From contig VFFE01007605.1 in NCBI GenBank assembly GCA_008921705.1, forward strand, positions 3,788,120 to 3,852,119: a stretch of DNA of 64,000 nt, in the 5' to 3' direction. Source of the DNA: Burhinus oedicnemus. Its lineage: Eukaryota; Chordata; Aves; Charadriiformes; Burhinidae. Below, piece by piece: positions 1 through 13,500 of this stretch. The first letter of the stretch is position 1, and the number at the start of each line of letters is the position of its first letter. The notes beneath the pieces are model-generated. The model had not been told where the DNA came from and ran no database searches. It saw only the letters and a list, made by a program, of their open reading frames with translations. The translations under genes were made by a program, and so were the position numbers.

Positions 1-37
1 AATGTACATGGTCTGGTAATGCGGTCTTATCTTTTAG
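1..37 (+). other. FSTL4: 3' end of an upstream FSTL4 intron with splice acceptor
   Basis: The bases up to position 37 end in a short pyrimidine-rich run (CTTATCTTTTAG) that serves as the splice acceptor for the exon starting at 38. The intron interrupts a glycine codon after its first base, so it is a phase-1 intron. The preceding exon, which should carry the follistatin/Kazal region, lies outside the window. Confidence 0.75.
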
Positions 38-228
38 GTGACACCTGTACAATGGCAGACTACAGCCGGCTCAAAAGCATCCTCCTGGACCTGCAGGCTC
101 ATCGGCAGAGCCTGCCGAGCAGCCTGGCCGAGGACAGAGCATCCCAGAAGCGCTTCTTAGTTGAAGATATGTTTAAGCACTTGGATATAAACAGCGATGG
201 GCATCTCAGCAGCTCGGAACTGGCTCAG
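38..228 (+). CDS. FSTL4: FSTL4 exon encoding EF-hand 1
   Basis: Internal coding exon of a follistatin-like 4/5 protein, a secreted calcium-binding glycoprotein with follistatin, EF-hand and Ig domains. It starts after AG at 36-37 with two bases of a split Gly codon. It reads GDTCTMADYSRLKS onward and ends on CAG (Gln) at 226-228 before donor GTGGGT, so the downstream intron is phase 0. Bases 184-219 encode a complete EF-hand loop, DINSDGHLSSSE: acidic or amide ligands at positions 1, 3 and 5, Gly at 6, Leu at 8 and Glu at 12. The stretch before it (KRFLVEDMFKHL) is the entering helix. The wording MFKHLD...LSSSELAQ is closer to what I know of FSTL4 than of FSTL5, whose loop region differs. Remaining uncertainty is which paralogue this is, not whether it is an exon. 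The translated frame running past 228 is intron read-through. Confidence 0.88.
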
Positions 229-3200
229 GTGGGTTTATTGTTCAATGAAAATGGAATTACGAAGCGGATTACATTTTTCATTCAAAGTGTGAATTGAATG
301 TAACGCAGCAGCACTCTTGTGAGAACAGTTGTTTGTAACTGTCCGGCTGGCAGCAGGTAAAGGAGGAAAATCTCCCGCTGCACGCGAGTCTCTCTCCGCA
401 TCTCTGGGGAGACGGTGTTGTCTCAAACATTTGAAGCTCCTCTACAAACAAAAAACATGGCAGCTTTCCAGCCCCATCTCCTTGCTCCTGAAAATAGATA
501 CTAAGCCTCCCTGCTAACTGTCGTCTTCTGAAGTATTTCCAGCTAGCCAGCTCGGGGAGAATTAATTTGGATTTTTAGGTGTATGTAAGTTAGACAGAAA
601 TCCCTTAATTCTTCCTCCCTGCCTTCTGGACCGTGCATTAGTATGTAGTAATGTGACAGCAAAGTTGGAATGTTTTTTAACAGATTTATTTTCCAAAAAT
701 CCCTAAGCAGATACTGAAATGTTGATTAGCAGAACCTAATAACGATAGAAAAGGTGAGAGCTAGAAAGAAACCTGTTATTTCTAATTATGGGCATGCTGT
801 GCTGCTGGAATTCATCTCACTGGGAAAGTGAACCGACCACACAGCCAGGGCGCTCGAGCCGGTCGCTGTGTCCTGAACTTGCGTTTTGCACCTGCAGACC
901 TGAGAAAACAGTCCTGTAAATATGAGAAAATGCATTATGCCAGATGTGGGAAAACGCTCTCCAGTTTCCATTTCGTCGTGTCATCCATGAGAAGAATTAG
1001 AAGCCAACACCTTTTTAAGAGCCTTTTGGAAGCCGAATACCTGCCTGGGACCTGTTCCAGCTTCCAGAGCTGGCACTTCACCCTGTGCTCGGCAGGATCG
1101 TCTCCTCTGCGCTCCCGTGTCCCCGTGACCACGAATTGCGGTGCAGTTCCCACCTGTAAATGCAAGCTGCGAGCAAGGAGGGGACAGACGTGAGCTCGCT
1201 CCTCCCTGAGCTCCCTCCTGCGTGGGACAGTTTGCACTGAATTTTAATCCTGTTGACATGATGCATGATCCTTTCTGCACAATGCAAAGTGTCAGCGTAA
1301 ATTCCCTTAGATCTCAGAGCTATGAATATATACAATGCTTCATTTAAATGCAATGATTTTTTTATAAAGGCGTGGTAGGTATGAGAAAACACTTTTCTCT
1401 GAATTCAGAGCCAGCTTTTGCCTAGTGACATCTAAGCGTCTGTTCTACTCTCCAATTTTTTCCCCCTTTTTACACGAAACTTATTCTGGCAGGATATTAA
1501 AACTCAAGTCGCATGGAAATAAAGGTTTGGCAGCCTGCAGGCCATTACCATTAGGAAGAAACACTGACCTGCATTTTAAAGGAGCAGGACTCAGTGCTTT
1601 AAGGTCTGCCGCAGAGTTACTATGGGCTTCACTGGCAGATGTGCTTGGAGCCCAGGTCTCTCACAAGAGCAAGCATAGACCTTGGCTACTATTATTTTAA
1701 GTCTTCTCTTCTCACTGTTAATCAAAATCAGTAACCGTGCTTGCACATCTGGAGCTCACTTCAGTTTGATGGCCCAGAACAAGTTCAACCCTCAGCTGGG
1801 AGCCCTCTGGGCCAAACATCCTCCACAGAGGCTTGCCACCAGCATTGCTGAGTTGGTAGCGTGATCACCTCTCAAAAGACAAAATAATGCCAGTTAATGC
1901 AGAATATAGATAAGCCATGACTACTTTTAATCTTGAGCTGGGTGGCACTGGTCTTGGGCCCCTCAGTGGGAGCATGGCCAAAGTCCCGACCAGGCTGAGG
2001 ACATGTCTGCACGGCAGCTCTGGGGCTCTCAGAGCGGCAGGATTCACAGTTTATGTGTAGTGGGTCAGTTCTTTATTTTTCTCGTCAGCTCTATCAACAA
2101 GGTGATTTTCATGTGCTCTTACATGACCAATTTATTTTTTTTTTAGGTAATGAGGAATTTTTATTTTCTGTGTTATAGTCTGTAGAGAAATTGTCTTGCC
2201 TTGTTAGGCAGAGCTGTGATTGACTTGTATTGGCTCTTTAATTTGAAGCTCTCTGCAACTTTAAAATTCCCCCAACAATGGGAGTTTCATTGCCCATAGG
2301 TAGAGGCAGCTGAAATGAACGTGGTGCAGTGGGACCTCGTTCTCTCTGGCTGCTGGATGAGCTGCTGCTGTGCATTTTCTTTGTTTTATTTAGAAGAAAA
2401 ATAGTCTCCTGAGCACTATAACCTTGTCTGCAAGGAAAAACTCGAGGCAGGTAACGTGCGCTGCTGCAGAAAAAAGTCATTTTTAAGACCTGAAGGGGGA
2501 TCTTTAGGAGGCTCATTGCAGAGGGATTCACCCCAAAGGAGAAACTGGAAGCAGAATATCTCTGGAGAGGACAGTCCTGCGTCGGTGCAGCACCTAGCAC
2601 TGGGAGACGGCAAGGATCTTTGCCCACTTGTTTGTTCTCCAGGAGAGAATTGCTTTGAGCAAAAAGATGCCTGCGGGTGGTCCATCCCCCTCTGTTCAGA
2701 GCTGCTTTGCCTCCGGGCTGCTGGCAGACCCTGTTGAATAGTTTCCCTCTGGACCCGGCAGCGTGAAATGCTCGTGTGATTTTGCACCCGTGGATGCGCA
2801 GGGCTATTAACAACGGTGGTAATTGGAATGTTATTTCCATTTAAAACTTCAATGTATTTTAAAGTCAGATTCATAAATCTGCTGAATTTGTCGCAGCTGA
2901 AGTGTTTTGTGTTGGGGTGGGTTTGTTTTTTTTTCTGACATTAAATCAAAAGGACTAGTAAAAACTTGTCAGTCTTATGAAAAGTTAATCAATTTTCAAT
3001 ACAAAGGTAGACAAAGGGAAATTTCCATCTTTAGAAGATTGATCTTGGAAGTTATGGTTGATCTCACTTTTATTGAACATTTTTACTTGCTAGGTGAAGG
3101 GTCATTTTTTTAGCATTATTACTTTAAATTGCTTCAATATAATGGGCCAAGACTAGAATAGTAAATAAAAGAGTCCCTGGACTACAGCAAAAAGCCTTCC

Positions 3201-3798
3201 TGCCTGGAAGATGCAACATTTCAGCAGTTTTCTTCACATTGTACAATAAATTCAGAGAACCCAACATTTTCATTATGCTTAGGTCTGATTTTGGCTATTT
3301 GCTAACTTGGATGTATGATGTCTAAAGCTCTCTTCATTTTTAATGTAGAATATGTGAAATGTTTAGAATATACAAGAAACAAACTGTGAGGAGCTGGAAA
3401 AACACATTAGTGTTGAATACACCATCCCCTCTTGCCCATTCCAGTTCTAAAAGCAAGAAATACAATTTTGTCCTTACCTACAGAGGAGAGAGGAAAAACA
3501 GACTTTCCTTTTTCCCTGTTGAGTATTTATTTTTCAATACATTTGCAAGGGGAAAATGCATTTCTGTGGTGCTGCTGAAGGAAGAGCCTCCTCACGCTCA
3601 CCAAGCCATGGCCCATGAATTGTGGCAGGAATGCCAATACCAGTTGTACCTTGATACAATGCAAATATGTGACAATAGATATGATATATCAATATATATT
3701 TCCCCAAAGGTCGTTTCATGGAAAATCTACTCTCTGGGCCAGGACGGCAGTCTGTAGCTTTACATTACATGTAGGATTTCCTGTTCTCTTTGCTATAG
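229..3798 (+). other. FSTL4: FSTL4 intron (phase 0) between the two EF-hand exons
   Basis: Non-coding, about 3.6 kb, from donor GTGGGT at 229 to acceptor TTTGCTATAG ending at 3798. I see no CR1 copy, RNA gene or convincing internal exon. Open frames in the more GC-rich part (for example about 2240-2870 on the - strand) overlap each other on both strands and have no recognisable domain, so I treat them as chance frames. The intron keeps the frame: Gln codon at 226-228, then Leu codon at 3799-3801. Confidence 0.8.
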
Positions 3799-3972
<174 letters not shown>

Positions 3973-5044
3973 TGATGGCAATGTTGTCTTCCCAGACACG
4001 GTCAGCAAAGATAATCCCTTTTTGTATTTAATGCCATAAAAATACTATGGAAGGCTTGTTTCTAAGGGTTACTGTGCTCCAAAGGATAAGCATGAACTAG
4101 GAGGTTGGTAAAAGCGTGTGGGGCATACTGTTTTCTTGTGTATTTCATTGTGCTTCTTGTTGATAGCAATGGAGAGATGTTGGTGAACTGGCCAGATCTG
4201 TAGACCTGAATACGTGGTTTCTGAGTAACCCTGAGGAAACAGGGTTGAAACCTGTCCAAACATCTTGTGGTAATGTGAGTTAGTATGCTGTGGGGAATGT
4301 GTTTTACTGAATATTCTGCCTGGGAGTGATGTTTTCTGCCTCTTATTTCCATGTTAGTAAGCGGATTATGGTGCGCAATCTCAGTACATATCTTGGCACC
4401 ATTTGCAAGCATCCTTAGATCACAGAACTACTTAAACAATGTGAAAAAGTAAGTACTTGTGTTACCCCATTTATCTTCAAAACTTTATGTTGATGCTTTA
4501 AGTTAAGCATTCATTGAAGACCTTCTCTGGAAAAGGCCCACATTGTCTCCTTCACCTGGATGATAAGAGGTTTTATTGATGCCTGTCCCTTTGGGATACT
4601 AAAAAAGAAAGACAGACAGAAAACATGGGGAGTTCTGGGACAATCAGGATAGTGAGCTACAGAGTACTTGTATGTGGTTTATCAAAGACATTGTTAATGC
4701 TCTTTAAACAAAAGCAGGATTCAGCTGTTGAACTGTTGAGTGCAGGTAAAAGGCCGATAACAAGCTGGTTACCTCTTAAGCTGGATTCTCAAGTCTTTGG
4801 CATTTTAAAGACAAAGTAATTTCTGTACCTCTTGATTTCACTTTCTAAACCAGAGCCCCCTAGTCCAGTGAGTGCCTGCTCGGTGGGAAAAGCTCAGTGT
4901 GCATGAGAGTCACCATGTGCCCCACACCAGCACATTCCGCGTTGATGCTCCTTGATGAGCCACGATGCTAATGCAGAACCTCTATTTTTGCCAAATGTGC
5001 TGCTTTCTAAAGAGAGTGGTTTGTTTTCTTGACTTCTGGCTTTT

Positions 5045-5096
5045 CAGTAAAAAAAACCCAAACCAAACAAAACGAACAAACAAAACAAAAAACCCC
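5045..5096. repeat. A-rich simple sequence, (AAAAC)-like
   Basis: A low-complexity run of A interrupted by C and a few G, containing ACAAAACGAACAAACAAAAC-like units. It resembles a degenerated poly(A) or (AAAAC)n tract. I see no retrotransposed gene upstream of it. Confidence 0.6.
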
Positions 5097-6246
5097 AACA
5101 ACTTTAGATAATAACATTTAAAGTGCTTTAAAATTAGCCCCAGTTGTCACCTTGGACCTGTTTGAACTGCATATGCATTTAATTCATCTGAGCACACTCA
5201 AACCAGCAGATATACAGTAAAACATAAAACCTCATACATTAAGAAGGCCATAAAGTGAATTAACCCAGCTATAAAGGCTTGACTCACAGTTATTTGGGAG
5301 CATATTTGGATCAATGGGTTCTCAAAGTCACAGCAACTCGAAGCTGAATTCCAAGAGTCATTTGTATGAGTTTTTGGTTCAGTGAATTTTAAGTAGGCAA
5401 TGAAAATAAGACAAGTACAAAATATTAGCCAATGAACAGAGATAGTAATCGACAAACCGCAAAAATATTGTAACAAAACTCAAGGCGTAACAATGAGTGT
5501 CTGTCAAAAGTGTTTTGTATATGAAGAGAATTGTTCTCCATCTGAAGCTGAAAATCAGACTTACTCTCCATTTTCAATTTTCCCAGAATCTCCACTTTTA
5601 TCAAGAGTGGTTACTGGCTCATCAGTTTTTAATTTAAAAACAAAGTTTATTGCTTGCAGCTTCAGAAATTTTGGGGATTCTGTAAGCGAACTTTAGCGCT
5701 TGGGGAAAGTACATCTTTTTCCTTTACTTTATTACACAATGTAGGAAAAACATCTCAAAAATACTTCAAACGCTTGTCTTAAGCACACACTTTGGTTTGC
5801 AGTCCTTTAAGTGTTTATGAAATTTGTGGTTCGTTATGAGCCAGGCTTTGGCTTGCAACAGCACTTTAAAGGTACAACATCCCGCACATTTTTCATATTT
5901 GTGGCCCATTAGGGTGATCTTTTTGTTGCTTGAAATTCACCCAAGCCACTCATTTTTGCATGCTGGCAGCAGGCTGCGGGGACGGCTGCTCAGCAAGCCG
6001 AGGAACATAATTACCAGAATTCAGTGACATCAGAAATTCTCAATGTAATTTATCCTCTCAGAAACTCCGTTACATCTGTTTCGGTGCACCGTGCTCTGGT
6101 GTAGTGTTGCAGTGTTGGAACGGTTTGAAGATGACCTTGATAATGTGAAGAGCTTTCCAATTTGTCACTCTTGTGCTGCTTTAGAAGTTGCATTTCATGT
6201 TAGAGAGTCTCGTGGCCTTCCTGTAACTCACACAGCCACAAAATGG

Positions 6247-6262
6247 TCTCTCTCTCTCTCTC
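6247..6262. repeat. (TC)8 microsatellite
   Basis: Eight uninterrupted TC units within intron sequence, followed shortly by a GTGTGTGT run. Likely length-polymorphic. Confidence 0.85.
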
Positions 6263-7212
6263 CCCGTGTGTGTTTCTTACTTTCTCTTGACCCATCATCT
6301 CTCTCCAAGACCCACAGAGATTCAAAGGGTGTTTTTGATCCCCATCCGTGTCGATCAGCTGTAAATGAATGAAAAGTGCACGGATGAGAAGAATCCCATC
6401 TCTTACTTTTTTTGAAGCATGGTTTCACCCTTACAAGCACTACATCTAATAGGTGCTATTTTTAGTAATAATTTCTAATCGTGCTAATCGTTTGCATATA
6501 CATCTTAATGCACGGGTTTGGGTTATGGACAGAAATAGTGGCTCTCCTACTAACCCCATCATCTTTCTTTTGATTTTCTGAAAGTTCTTTTGTTCCTGAA
6601 TCCCAAGAATACAACTTTTACGAGTTTGCTTGCATGTGTGGGGATGACTGGAAATATCAATTAACACAGGATTAAAGTATCACTTTTCAAATCTACTTAA
6701 TCATACATAAGTAATGTATGAGACAGATAAAATGCTCTCCTGGCAGCTCTGGCGAGAACAACTTGTAGGTATCTTCTAATTTCTCATTAGTGAATTTTAT
6801 TAGATAAGCAGGCTCGGGAGCATAATTTAAAAAATTGTTTTTAATATGATGATCTTGAGATTTTCACATTCCAAAAATAGAGTACTAGCAAGTATATTTG
6901 TCTGTTGTCTTTTCTTTATATTGTCACAAAGATTCAATAAATGAGTAATAAATGGAAGGCTTAGTTGTCATAAGAGCTAAAGCAGAGCATGCATCTAATT
7001 AATCAGCATGGAGAGAATCTGGTGAATTGGCAAGCACATCACCCAGCTGAGTCATACTTTAAATACGTTCAGACGAGTAATTTTTGGATATAACTTCTGG
7101 AACCGTATCTGACTGGAGGTCATTAGAATTAGGCATGTCACTTTTGGCATTGCCGTTGTCTTCCCTAATGGGAAAGTAGCAGGTTGGCAGATGTGAAAGC
7201 CTAGCTGGGGGG

Positions 7213-7232
7213 AAAAAAAAAAAAAAAAAAAA
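7213..7232. repeat. A20 homopolymer
   Basis: Twenty consecutive A directly after GGGGGG. No poly(A) signal, coding remnant or target-site duplication is evident, so it is best called a simple homopolymer and not the tail of a processed pseudogene. Confidence 0.8.
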
Positions 7233-8201
7233 TCAGTGTAATCTTCTAGATCTATATTATCATCAATGTGGACAGGTCAATTTGTAATACAAATATGTTG
7301 AAGAGAGGGAAAACCTGCATTCCATCAAAAAGGCGTTATCTTGTCAACTTGTTTAGCCAATAAGAAGTTATTAACCCTGTCACGCCCCATTCAGACCCGC
7401 TCAGAACTATGATAAAAGCCCCTTAAATTCTAGCTCGGTGCCAATTAGAGCACTGTCCTAACCAACATCCCCTCCTCACAGCTTGCCTTTGCATTTCATT
7501 GCGTGTGTGGAAGCACAGAAAAAACCCTTTGCAGGTGTCTCTGCTGCCCCACAGCAGCTCTCCTCAGTAGATCACGCTGGGTTTAGACCCGCTTTTTGAC
7601 TGAGGTTGTGCAAAGGACCCAGGAGTGTTTCGCTAGGTCAGGTTAGAAATTATACCCCAAGATAATTTCCCCGTCCCGATGCCGTCGTGGCTTACTGCGG
7701 TCACCCTGCGTGCCCTGCGCTTCCCGGTGCGGCTCTGGAAGGCTGCTGTATCGCATGGTTTGTAGGGGCTCTGCAGTGACTTTTTGAGATCCTTGATGTC
7801 ATATCCGGAACAAAAAAACCCACAATGGCAGTTTGAAAGAAAAATAACCGAATTGTTATTTTTCAGTCCAGTCATTATTTTCCAAGCATTTACGTATATA
7901 TGTTACATGTAGACAGAAAATTGCTGTTTCTCTAAGATGAGAGATATGTTATCATCTATGGTTTATGTTATTATCTAAAGAACACAAATATTGTTTAGAA
8001 GGAGCAAATTTCATGCAGGAATGAATGCAGAGGACGCTGCAGGATCAGTGTGCTCTTCTCTTAAACTTTCCCTTATAATGCTGTTCAAGTCTTTGCAACG
8101 AGTTTGTTTTCTTCCCTGATTCTGTTTTAGTTCAGATTTTCATTTCTCACCTGCCCTTAATATTTATCAAAAAACGCATGATGGAGAAATGTGAAAATGG
8201 G

Positions 8202-8619
8202 ATCATAGAATCATAAAATGGTTGAGGTTGGAAGGGACCTCAAAGACCATCTAGTTCAACCCCCTGCCATGGGCAGGGACACCTCCCACTAGACCAGGTT
8301 GCTCAAAGCCCCATCCAACCTGGCCTTGAACACCTCCAGGGATGGGGCAGCCACAGCTTCTCGGGGCAACCTGGGCCAGTGTCTCACCACCCTCACAGGA
8401 AACAATTTCTTCCTAATACCCAATCTAAATCTGCCCTCTTTCAGTTTAAAACCATTCCCCCTCGTCCTATGTCTCCACTCCCTGATCCAGAGTCCCTCCC
8501 CAGCTTTCCTGGAGCCCCTTTAGGGACTGGAAGGGGCTCGAAGGTCTCCCCGGAGCCTTCTCTTCTCCAGGCTGAACACCCCCAACTCTCCCAGCCTGTC
8601 CCCACAGCAGAGGGGCTCC
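8202..8619 (-). mobile_element. CR1 LINE, 5'-truncated, 3' end at 8202
   Basis: Read on the - strand this is the 3' part of a CR1 retrotransposon. The 3' tail (ATCATAGAATCATAAAATGG on the + strand) and the GGTTGGAAGGGACCT block lie at the low-coordinate end. The body contains the remnants GCAACCTGGGCCAGTGTCTC and TTCTCTTCCAGGCTGAA-type sequence of the ORF2 C-terminus. The copy is truncated near 8619, in the region before CTCTCCCAGCCTGTCC. It is strikingly similar to the + strand copy at 25555-26006. The frame is broken, so it is not autonomous. Confidence 0.93.
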
Positions 8620-8634
8620 TATATAGCAGCAGCT

Positions 8635-8662
8635 CCTCCTGCTATACACTTGCAGCAGGAGG
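8635..8662. repeat. 9-bp inverted repeat next to the CR1 truncation point
   Basis: CCTCCTGCT at 8635-8643 and its complement AGCAGGAGG at 8654-8662 are separated by 10 bases, giving a small potential hairpin just outside the 5' truncation of the adjacent CR1. A nine-base stem can arise by chance in 64 kb, so no function is claimed. Confidence 0.6.
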
Positions 8663-10563
8663 TCAGGGAAATGCTGGGTAACAGCTGGGATGGGCGCATG
8701 CTACCAGCCCACAGCATGGACCTGTGTCCTGGGGCTTTCCCAGCACTGCAGGGGGGGACTGGGAAACCACAGGGAAGAGTGAATTTAAATAAAATGGGTG
8801 AAAAAATGAATCGGGAGCCTGGGCTGGGCGTGAGTGTTGGGTAAATCACTGCCAATGCAGAGAATGGCATTGGACTTGCTCCAGATTTACTGCAGTGATC
8901 CTAACATCTCTAGAAGCTGTGTTCCTCACCAGGCAATGCAGCCGTGTGGTGCAGTCCGTCTGTGGCTCCTCCAGGAGTCCTCCGGAGGCATTGTTGGAAG
9001 GGCAGAGTATAAAATGGATCTATTTTTGGGGTGTGCATATTTCTGATTTGCTGGAAACTACTTTAGGACAGAGCTTTGCAATTGTCCCAAAAATGTTGAG
9101 ATTGATGTTTGCGGGGAAAAGCTGAGCTCTACCTTGAGGAAAAGGGACCGAAACCTAAAAAAGGGCCGTTGGGTTGAGTGGGAGTTGTTGAGTGAGTAGG
9201 GAAGCTTTCAGAAGTGTAACTATTCTTGATAGATATTTCATCTTAATGAAGGTGGCGAATAAATTCTGCGTGAGGAAAATGTATACCTGTCTTTGGAAAA
9301 ATATATCCATAATACATGTATTCCACCTACACCTGGCAAGCCGGCTGTTCCAGCAGAAATTGGGTCTGTAAATTCCATGTTTGGATGAAGTGTTTACTCA
9401 CATCTTTACAAAGCTGTTCTCATCGATGGCATGGCACATAGGGTTGGGTATTTGTTACTGCTACCTTCAAGCTAGATTGGTCAAGCCCGGTTAATTATAT
9501 TGGACAACTATATTGTGAGATAAAATGTTTTGCTTCAGGTGTTCTCTTAAGCAATGTTGTAGCAACAGTTATCTACAGAATCAAATCACAGTCCTAAAAA
9601 TATTGACAATTCGTGCACTCTGCTCTGCCTCTTCAGCTGTAATCTCCTAGGTATGGGATTTTTCTTTCATGTTGCTGCAGATACTGGTACAAACTTGGAA
9701 ATAATTCATTAGCTTACCAACATTGATTTGCTTCTCCTGTGAGCTATGTGATATCTAAACTTCAAACACACCATAGCAAGCAGGGGAGCGCCGGCCTCTC
9801 CTCTTGGTTGGAGGCAGTGTTAGAGGTGACGTGAACTACTCAGAGAAGAAATGAGGTTTCCTTCAGCTGGCCAACGCAACCCATTCCTGCTTGCATCGAG
9901 GAGCGATGTGCTGCCGCGTTACTGAGGATCAAGGGAACTTACTGGGCATTTTCTGGAATGATGAGTTTAACAGCGCAGTCTTATAGCGCGAACAAAACTA
10001 AGAGTTAAAAATCAAGCAAAAAGCAGAAATTTAAAACTATTTAGCTTGATTTCTGCAGCAGGCGCAGACGGACTGAGCAGGGATGGCAGGGAAAAATACC
10101 AGGCATTCAAGTCACCGCAACAGCATTTGGTAACCAGCCTTTCCGCAGCTGAGCTGGGATCCTGCGTTGGGTTTTTCGGCTTTTTTAGGAGCGAGCCGGC
10201 AGTGGTGTGCTGGAGGTAGGCACAGCAGCTTCGCGAAGCGGAGACACAGAAGCCAGTGGCGAGGGGCTGTTGGTGCGTGGGCTGATGCCGGCGCTCCAGG
10301 GACACGCTCCAGGTCAGGGCTGCCTTTGATCAGCTCCCGGGGCCTCCCTGCTCAATAAGTCCTGACTTTTTAGAGCATCTTCAGAAGCACCCAGGTCCTT
10401 GCCTCGCTCATAAATAGCACTAGGAATGATGCTGTTGCACTTGGAAATGTAATTTTTGGCTGGCAGGATTCCTCAGCTGGGGATATCTAAGCGAGTTCAT
10501 CCTTACCCCATTTTTATGGGCAGGTAATTTTTGAATGTAGAAAATTTTCTTGCTTTGATTTTC

Positions 10564-10577
10564 TTTTTTTTTTTTTT
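10564..10577. repeat. T14 homopolymer
   Basis: Fourteen consecutive T followed by CTCCC in intron sequence. Simple repeat only. Confidence 0.75.
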
Positions 10578-13500
10578 CTCCCTTGCTATCAAAGAAACAG
10601 ATTGCGCAAAGCAGGTGATTTCTTTTTTCGCTCTCTTTTAAAGCTCTTCTCATTGTGAAAATCTTCAGTTCTGAGCTTCAAATCTAAAATCTATCATTGC
10701 GCTCCAGCAAAGGACTCTGCATTTTTTTGCAGTTCCACAAAACAGCTGTCAAAGTCGGGTTTTGTTGTATATTATCAATTGTTTTGCTGCATTTTGAAGA
10801 AACTAAAAGGCATTTTCTTGGGGGACGGGGGGGCAGAAATAATTTGTAGCAAAAAAGACATATTTATTCTAAGCAAAAATGCTTGAAATGCTAAAATATA
10901 GCTTGAGAGAAAACACTAGGAATGCTCAGATCAGTAAAAAATTGCATTGCATGTGGATGGAGGGACATGGTTTTGCCTTAGGCCGAAAAAGGGAATGTTG
11001 CCATGTTGAGATCAGAGATTAATTTATCTAACCAGGTTTGCTGTTCAGTTTTGTACTCTGCTTAGTCTGTACATTTTTGGCATTATGATTTGAATTAACA
11101 GAGTCTCCTGAAATAAAATTCTGGCAGAATTAATGGCAAATGTAGGCATGGTTAAAATTATTGTGATTTCATGCTTTTTAGTCAAGAATTGCTGTCCAGA
11201 TTTTTTCAGAAAAATGCAGAGAGAGTGTCTGACACTGGTTTTGCTGTTTCTTTCTGTGCAGATGTATCAGTTGCACGCCAGAACCAGAGCACTCAAGTGT
11301 GAATTGCCAAACTCTAGTAGTTTTTTCAAATACCTCTCATTTCAAAAGATACCATCAGCAAAATGTCAGCGAGCTTAATATGTAACGACTGAGCAGGAGA
11401 AAATGAACTAATTACAAGTTGTTATTGGAAATCTATTGTCTACAAATTGCAAAGAAAACTCACTAGAATACAATGTACTGGTGATTTTAAAATGCTTTTC
11501 AGGGTGCATTGATTTGTTAATCTTGGTTTTAAATGCAAGAATTTGCAGTGTGGAGTGGCGCTTCAGAGGTGGTGTAGTACAAACCGTATCAAATGTCTAC
11601 ACGCACTCTTGCAGGAGTAGAATATTTAAATATTTATAAGTACTTATGAGTGACTCGCTGGTGCATATAACCAGACAAATACCATTTCTCAAAAAAATTA
11701 TTTGATCCATTCTGGCAATACTCACTGAAGCAATTCCACAGCCGCAAATAATAGCGTTTTCAGTTGCTTGCAGACAGAAAATTACGTCAGTGAACAGCAA
11801 ATACAAATATTGGTGAGATCATAAAATGCCTGACAGTCCTAGACATACATGTGCACCTTCAGATCACAGAGGTAGAGATCTAAAAAGCACAATTTGCTTT
11901 TTCAGTGAGCTAGGAGTGTGGAATTGCAGGCTTTCCTGGGGTTTCCTTCTGGTCTTGCAAAAGCAGACGCCGTTTCTGAAAATCAGCTCCAAACTTTCTG
12001 CGTTGCATTTGCTTTTATTTTTTTCAGTCAAAGCTTGTCTTTCTGAGGAATCTGTGAAGCAAATGCAGCACAGTCATGAGGCAAAAATGTCTTTTCACTG
12101 AAAACGGGGAAAATCATGGTTAAAATGCGTAAGATTTTACATGAAGTCAAAGGCACGATAAGGTAGCATCTTGGGCAGGCTTCCCTAGGTCTTGTTTTAT
12201 TACGTACAGACTGGAACATCTTAGCCGCTGTTTTCCTCTTGTTTCTTGTTTTCTCTGCCTGTTTTTCCTGGTGGGTCATTGCTAGAGCTGTATTTTTCTT
12301 CTGAAATCTGCCGTTGTCTAAGGCAAGCCACTGTGGACGTTCTCTCCCTTTGCCCTTTCAGACTTCTCGTGGATGCTTTGAATCCCTTCTCCACCTACGT
12401 GCTCTTCGTCTTTTCTTCAACCGTTTTAGCAGATTCGTAGATTTTAAGGCCAAAAACGTTGATTAATGTATCAGAAAAAGTCTATCTAACATCTGTCCCA
12501 GATGTGTCTGCTGCAGCTACTGCTCCTGATTCATGTTGTATTTGTCCTAGGTAGCTCCTGCTGCCTTTTAGGTTCAGTACCACCAGCGTCGGTACAGAGG
12601 GCAGCATCTCCCACCTGCCTGTGTTACCCTTCCCCACCGTCCAGGCAGGGATCACACTCGTCTTTGGCCACTGGTGTGTGCTTTGTAACTTACTGACCCT
12701 TTTCCCTGCTGAAGGCGGGGGCAGGATTAGTTACCTCGTCTGGTTTTCATTTTATGGTTCTGTCCTGCCTTCCTCATTCCTGGATGTGTGGTCAATGTGG
12801 TATATATAACTGTATATGTGGTTATATTAAAATATTTTATTGTGCATGGGCACAGGTTACTAGCCAAACCGAAAAGCTCAGTACATCAGCCCTGCCCTCC
12901 ACTCCATCACTCTCTGGTGTCCGTAATGTCAGCTGGGATTTCTGTGTTCGTTCCAGATCCTCGATGGAGGTGTTGAACGGATTTGGGTTGTGGATGACTT
13001 TTCATGAGGCGCCACTAGAAACAGCCTGGTTTGAGTGGCTCCCTCTGAGAAATGCTTTTTGAGATCTGTCCATCAGCCAGTTCTTAGTTCATTTAGCCAC
13101 GTACTTTATTGATATTGTATAGCACTACAGAGCTGCAGTGCTAATTTTTTAATCAAAATGCCAGAGCAGCCATCAGAAAATTACCAAGTACAGTACGTAT
13201 CCCCAGTGCAATGATACGATTTATGTAGAGGCACAGCTGAGACGTTTTTATTTCATGTTCTTCACAGGAGAAAATCTCCTTGACAAATCCAGGATGTCCA
13301 GATAGAAGCTGAAAAAAATAGCAGTAGGAAATTGAATAAGCTGAACTCAAAGGTTGGTTCTGCTTTAATACTTCCAAAAAAAGAATAAAAAAAGGTGCTA
13401 GCCTTTAGAGAAAAGTAAAAAGCTTTGGAGATGCTTCAGTGGCATAAGGATTTGAGGTGAAACTCAGCTGTTGCCAATGTCTGTCTTTAGCACCATCATA

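Noticed and set aside
2238..2874. Overlapping open frames of up to 200 codons on the - strand inside the first intron
   Set aside because: Frames on both strands overlap, there is a poly-Ser run from CTG/CTGCTG-like sequence, and no domain or codon pattern is recognisable. It lies in a somewhat GC-rich intron part where stops are rarer.
5198..5476. 92-codon hydrophobic frame on the - strand that could look like a small membrane protein
   Set aside because: The hydrophobic look follows from A/T-rich codons (Phe, Ile, Leu). No signal or family resemblance is apparent.
7213..7232. A20 tract as a possible tail of a processed pseudogene
   Set aside because: The upstream sequence has no coding remnant or AATAAA signal at the right place, and no target-site duplication was found.
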